Below, piece after piece: positions 60,789 to 64,000 of a stretch of DNA of 64,000 nucleotides. The number at the start of each line of letters is the position of its first letter. Within the stretch, counting starts at the first letter, position 1. The notes under the pieces are model-generated. The model did not search any database, was not told the origin of the DNA, and saw only the letters and a program-made list of their open reading frames with translations. The DNA is taken from contig NZ_CP170198.1 of assembly GCF_042434915.1 (NCBI RefSeq), forward strand, positions 2,418,001 through 2,482,000. The letters run 5' to 3'. The translations under genes and the position numbers were made by a program. The DNA comes from Aquimarina sp042434915 (GTDB lineage: Bacteria > Bacteroidota > Bacteroidia > Flavobacteriales > Flavobacteriaceae).

Positions 60789-60932
60789 TTAACTCACCTG
60801 TTCCTTACACTCAAACGTTGTGGTTCTCAAAACACCTTGTTTTTCGATCATACAAACATTGCCATCCAACGCGACGTTATAAAATATAGCTTTATTATTA
60901 AAAAAATAACAAGTATAATATTGTTTAGCCAT
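60789..60932 (-). CDS. Possible small protein downstream of folA
   Basis: A 47-codon frame (ATG 60932, TAA 60789-60791) 31 nt after the folA stop on the same strand. The composition is protein-like (FFNNKAIFYNVALDGNVCMI, then EKQGVLRTTTFECKEQV) with few rare choices, but I cannot place it in a family. It may be a real cotranscribed small protein or chance. The rest of the gap to fabD (60642-60788) shows nothing else. Confidence 0.4.
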   Translation of the reverse strand: MAKQYYTCYFFNNKAIFYNVALDGNVCMIEKQGVLRTTTFECKEQVS

Positions 60933-60963
60933 GACTTACATGACAACTTAAAAAACTGAGATA

Positions 60964-61449
60964 TTATTTTATTTTTATATATGTCAAATAAGTAAAAGCA
61001 TACGCATGTTTTGGGTCTGCTGGATGATATTCATTCGATTCCAGTCTCCACATGGCATTTGAAATTTTCGGAAAAAAAGTATCTGCTTCTACGTTAGCAT
61101 GCACTCGGGTAAGCTCTATTTTATCAGCATATTGCAATCCAATAGTGTAGATTTCACCACCCCCTATAATAAAGGGTTGATCATCTTTTTTTGCCAATAA
61201 TAATGCCTCTTCCATGGTATGAACTACAATCGCACCTTCGGCTTTATAATTTTTATTGCGTGTAATCACAACATGAACTCGATTAGGTAAGGGTTTTGGA
61301 AAAGACTCGAACGTCTTACGACCCATGATAATAAAATGACCCGTAGTTAACTGTTTAAACCTTTTGAAATCATCTGGCAAATGCCAAACTAAATCATTAT
61401 CCTTACCCAGCGCATCATTTTCGGCTGCTGCTGCAATAATTGTAATCAT
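60964..61449 (-). CDS. folA: Dihydrofolate reductase
   Basis: Reduces dihydrofolate to tetrahydrofolate with NADPH, supplying folate for MetF/MetH and thymidylate synthesis. The protein is 161 aa with IIAAAAENDALGKDNDLVWHLPDD (split: IIAAAAENDALG and LVWHLPDDFKRF), MGRKTFESFP and FIIGGGEIYTIGL, and the TFFP segment. It lies 31 nt after the 2TM protein gene. Confidence 0.97.
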   Translation of the reverse strand: MITIIAAAAENDALGKDNDLVWHLPDDFKRFKQLTTGHFIIMGRKTFESFPKPLPNRVHVVITRNKNYKAEGAIVVHTMEEALLLAKKDDQPFIIGGGEIYTIGLQYADKIELTRVHANVEADTFFPKISNAMWRLESNEYHPADPKHAYAFTYLTYIKIK

Positions 61450-61480
61450 AATTTTATTTTATTCTTAATTGTTATACCCC

Positions 61481-61891
61481 CTACGAATCTAAACTTTTAT
61501 CCTGAGGAAGGTTCGGAATCGATTGATTAAATCCCATTTCACGTTCCATTTTTTCAATTTGAGCCTTTTGCTTTGCTACAAGTTTCAACATTTGTCTATC
61601 TGTCCATTGCTTACCCATAAATGTACTAAAAAGAAAAACCTTACCCGTGTGAATAAGTAAGACGAATGCCCATAAAAAAACGGCATAAACAAACCAATCT
61701 ACATCAAATAGCTGTATATCTTTACCAAAACCAAACACAAGATTAAGTATGATGAAGAATATAGCTCCCGACAGAAAAAAAATGAAATGAAAGAACAATC
61801 GCTTTTTTTCTAGAATTCTAACTCGAGCATTTTCAAACAATTCTCGCTGTTCTGCATCTATATGAGGTAGTTCCTTATTTTTTGAAAACAT
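61481..61891 (-). CDS. 2TM domain-containing membrane protein
   Basis: A 136-aa protein with two membrane helices (FFHFIFFLSGAIFFIILNLV and WFVYAVFLWAFVLLIHTGKV), the 2TM domain common in Flavobacteriia, often next to a histidine kinase-like partner. Conserved flanking residues ARVRILEKKRLFFHF and GKQWTDRQM are present. The frame opens at 61936, but the ATG at 61891 (MFSKNKELPHIDAEQ) removes an unlikely hydrophobic leader. Function unknown; folA is 31 nt downstream. Confidence 0.85.
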   Translation of the reverse strand: MFSKNKELPHIDAEQRELFENARVRILEKKRLFFHFIFFLSGAIFFIILNLVFGFGKDIQLFDVDWFVYAVFLWAFVLLIHTGKVFLFSTFMGKQWTDRQMLKLVAKQKAQIEKMEREMGFNQSIPNLPQDKSLDS

Positions 61892-61954
61892 AAATAGTAT
61901 CTTAGTAACCTTGAGTAAAGATACCAGAATTAGCAAAAATCATATACTATACTT

Positions 61955-63037
61955 ATGAAGAATTTAAGAAAAGAGTTCCCTATAGTCGATCAACTAACAT
62001 ATCTTAATACTGCATATTCGGGCCCTTTATCTATAGGTTTGGTTACTCATCGTAGAGCACAAGACCAACAACAACTCATGAACGCTAGTTTATATCGGCA
62101 TGAAAATGACACTTTATTTGATAGCGTAAAAAGAACTGTAGCATCCTGTTTTGGTGCAGCTAATGCTTCGGTTGTATTAACACAAAATTTTTCGGTCGGA
62201 ATAAACACCATATTTAACGGCTTAAGCACTTCAAATAAAATACTACTTCTTCAAGATGATTACCCAGCTATGCAGATAGCAGTTGAAAGTAAGGGTTTTT
62301 GTACCAAATATGTTGCTTGGGATGATAATTTGAAAGAAAATCTAAAAAAAACGATTGATCAATATCAACCAAATGTGTTCGCTTTTAGTATTGTGCATTA
62401 TATTAGCGGAGCAAAAATTGCTGCTGATTTTTTAAAGGATTTAAAAAAAACATATCCAAATCTTCTTTTGATTGCCGATGCTACCCAGTTTTGTGGCATT
62501 AGTAATTTTAACTTTGATGATTCTGGAATTGATATCCTTGGAAGTAGCGGATATAAATGGCTTTTAGGGGGTTACGGAAATGGTTTCTTTATATTTAAAG
62601 AAAATGTACTTGAAGCTATAACTCCTAATTCCTATAAAAAAAGTATAGCAACTTCATCTGCCCCGGACAGTTATAAAAGTCTTGAAGCATGTTTTCAACC
62701 AGGCCATCTCGATACACTCAACTTTCATAGTTTAGAATATTCATTAAAACTTCTACAAAAAATAGGCTTTAATAAAATTGAAAATCAATTAAAAAATTTA
62801 GCAACCAAGCTATGGTCTGAATTAGATGATCTTAATCTAGTTAATTCAAAGCTTTTAAATTGGTCAAACCAAAGTAATATCATAAACATCCCAGGTGATG
62901 ATAGCCTTTTTAAAACCTTAACAAAAGAAAAAATTATTTGTTCTCAGCGAGGATCAGGGATTCGATTGAGTTTTCATTTTTATAATACTGATAAAGATAT
63001 CGAACACGTAATTAGCGTTCTAAAAAACGCGGTATAA
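61955..63037 (+). CDS. Class V PLP-dependent aminotransferase/cysteine desulfurase family protein
   Basis: A 360-aa fold-type I enzyme of the NifS/CsdA superfamily. YLNTAYSGPLS at the N-terminus, LIADATQFCGI (Asp binding the PLP ring N) and the PLP Lys in GSSGYKWLLGGYGNGFF (about residue 201) are seen; RGSGIRLSFHFYN is the C-terminal substrate Arg region. The characteristic active-site Cys loop of cysteine desulfurases is not evident, so it may be an aminotransferase or an isopenicillin epimerase-like enzyme. Substrate unknown. It is convergent with the DUF427 gene. Confidence 0.87.
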   Translation: MKNLRKEFPIVDQLTYLNTAYSGPLSIGLVTHRRAQDQQQLMNASLYRHENDTLFDSVKRTVASCFGAANASVVLTQNFSVGINTIFNGLSTSNKILLLQDDYPAMQIAVESKGFCTKYVAWDDNLKENLKKTIDQYQPNVFAFSIVHYISGAKIAADFLKDLKKTYPNLLLIADATQFCGISNFNFDDSGIDILGSSGYKWLLGGYGNGFFIFKENVLEAITPNSYKKSIATSSAPDSYKSLEACFQPGHLDTLNFHSLEYSLKLLQKIGFNKIENQLKNLATKLWSELDDLNLVNSKLLNWSNQSNIINIPGDDSLFKTLTKEKIICSQRGSGIRLSFHFYNTDKDIEHVISVLKNAV

Positions 63038-63045
63038 CTATTCAA

Positions 63046-63327
63046 TCAGTCCAAAATTTCTACACCTCTCCAAAACGCCACATAGTTCTCAATTTCTTGA
63101 GCTAATTTACTGGTTGTTGGATAAAACCAAGCAGCATCAACATTGGTTTCTCCATCTACTTTTAAAGTGTAATAAGAGGCTACTCCCTTCCATGGACATG
63201 TAGTATGCGTAGCACTATCAATAAAAAATTCTTTATTTATTGAAGACGGAGGAAAATAATGATTATTTTCAATCAGCTTAGTCTCATTACTCTCAGCTAA
63301 AACTTTACCCTTCCAGATAGCTTTCAT
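63046..63327 (-). CDS. DUF427 domain protein
   Basis: A 93-aa protein of the DUF427 family: MKAIWKGKVLAES, YFPPSSI, THTTCPWKGVASYYTLKVDG and AAWFYPTTS, the classic core with Cys-Pro-Trp-Lys-Gly. The ATG at 63327 is chosen; the longer frame to 63390 would overlap egtD by 59 nt. It starts 4 nt after the egtD stop, so the two are coupled. The family is widespread and its biochemical function is not established. Confidence 0.9.
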   Translation of the reverse strand: MKAIWKGKVLAESNETKLIENNHYFPPSSINKEFFIDSATHTTCPWKGVASYYTLKVDGETNVDAAWFYPTTSKLAQEIENYVAFWRGVEILD

Positions 63328-63331
63328 AGTT

Positions 63332-64000
63332 TTATTTTTTGTTAAAAATGTAGTTTTTATAACGCTTTTGCGAATCTGTAAATGATTCACTTATTTGCAA
63401 TCCTGCCTCGTCTGCAAGCCAAGAAACTATTTCATCATCATATTTTTGTGAAATTTCAGTATGGATAGTTTCCCAAGCTTCCAACTGGATTTGTAAATCC
63501 AAATCATTAATTGCTATAGTTTGTTTTTTAGTACTAACTAAAAAACTTTTGGCAGTTCCACTCTCGGGATCATACGTCTCCCAATGAATAAAAGTATCTA
63601 AGTCAAAATTACTATCTAATTCTTTATTAATTCGGGTTAATATATTTTTATTAAAGGCTGCTGTAATTCCTGTTGTATCATTGTAGGCATTTAGAACTGT
63701 TTGAGGGTTTTTTTTCTGATCAAAACCCATAAAAAGCAAATCATTTGTGTTCATAACATCTCGTAGCCTTTTCAAAAAATCAATGGCTCTAGGATGTTTT
63801 AGATTACCGATATTAGATCCTAACACCATAATAACCTTTTTACGAGAACTCAAATGTTGTAATCGATCTAGTACCTCAAAGTATTCCCCTATTTGCCCTT
63901 GCACGTCTAATTCTGGAAACTCTGTGTTGAGACTCGCTACCAATCCATCTACCGCATTTTTACTTATGTCAATTGGATGGTATGTAAAATTTTTTTTTGT
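63332..64000 (-). CDS. egtD: L-histidine N-alpha-methyltransferase (EgtD-type), truncated by the window edge
   Basis: SAM-dependent enzyme that trimethylates histidine to hercynine, the first step of ergothioneine synthesis. The frame is open to base 64000, so the 5' part lies outside; 222 residues are visible. Motifs: YHPIDISKNAVDGLV near the visible start, VLGSNIGNLKHPRA (SAM site), LLFMGFDQKKNP and the C-terminal ISESFTDSQKRYKNYIF. The frame can be read from TTG at 63943, but upstream codons are clearly family sequence, so that is not the start. An egtB-type gene may follow outside the window. Confidence 0.92.
   Translation of the reverse strand, partial: TKKNFTYHPIDISKNAVDGLVASLNTEFPELDVQGQIGEYFEVLDRLQHLSSRKKVIMVLGSNIGNLKHPRAIDFLKRLRDVMNTNDLLFMGFDQKKNPQTVLNAYNDTTGITAAFNKNILTRINKELDSNFDLDTFIHWETYDPESGTAKSFLVSTKKQTIAINDLDLQIQLEAWETIHTEISQKYDDEIVSWLADEAGLQISESFTDSQKRYKNYIFNKK

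Noticed and set aside
1..64000. tRNA or rRNA genes, CRISPR arrays, transposases, prophage or defence genes
   Set aside because: I looked for T-loop signatures, repeat-spacer patterns, transposase motifs and terminal repeats and found none that I could support.

Overview
This 64 kb window looks like ordinary chromosome from a marine-type member of the Flavobacteriaceae (Bacteroidota). Evidence: AT-rich DNA; a gliding-motility ABC ATPase (GldA); an SDR-type threonine dehydrogenase; a primase that has lost its zinc ligands; split MetH; DUF3857/transglutaminase proteins; many lipoproteins ending in S/T-C; and repeated Bacteroidota-type -7 boxes (TAnnTTTG) upstream of genes. I see no rRNA, tRNA, CRISPR array, insertion sequence, prophage or defence island. 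The novelty here lies mainly in regulation.

Layout. 1-7.5 kb: nadE (5' end cut), an atypical LuxR-type response regulator, dnaG, a barrel protein, a polyprenyl synthase, rlmN and a chalcone isomerase-like/DUF2147 fusion. 7.6-15 kb: queA, aroA, a MazG-like protein, two DUF3857 proteins and dtd. 15-20.3 kb: rsgA and a complete Phe/Tyr branch (pheA, aminotransferase, tyrA, DAHP synthase-chorismate mutase), preceded by a 25-residue Phe/Tyr-rich leader peptide and a terminator hairpin, i.e. a transcription attenuator. 20.3-23.3 kb: kbl and tdh (threonine catabolism), divergent from an Lrp-type regulator. 23.3-29.5 kb: gldA, a five-PAS histidine kinase with its receiver protein, a GIN-domain lipoprotein and a PagL-like protein.

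29.6-48.6 kb is a sulfur and methionine region. metF and split metH lie behind a SAM-I (S-box) riboswitch. Ferredoxin and ferredoxin-NADP reductase sit next to a sulfate-assimilation operon (DUF2061, cysH, cysD, cysN, sulfite reductase with a HEPN-like tail, siroheme genes) that has a dyad operator abutting its -7 box. Next come metZ and an OsmC protein, then metX behind a second SAM-I riboswitch. metK, divergent from metX, has a long structured 5' leader that matches no riboswitch class I know. Together these genes make sulfide, homocysteine, methionine and SAM, with SAM feeding back on metX and metH.

48.6-64 kb: housekeeping and envelope genes (SDR, VTT membrane protein, MDR oxidoreductase, deoxynucleoside kinase, small acidic lipoproteins, waaA, a DegT aminotransferase with a Cys cluster, an amidohydrolase, a BIG2-DM13 lipoprotein with an outer-membrane partner, fabD, folA, a class V aminotransferase, DUF427) and egtD cut by the window end.

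Best candidates for something undescribed: the metK leader RNA (47173-47300), the Phe/Tyr attenuator (20050-20178), and the homopolymer/start anomaly of rlmN.
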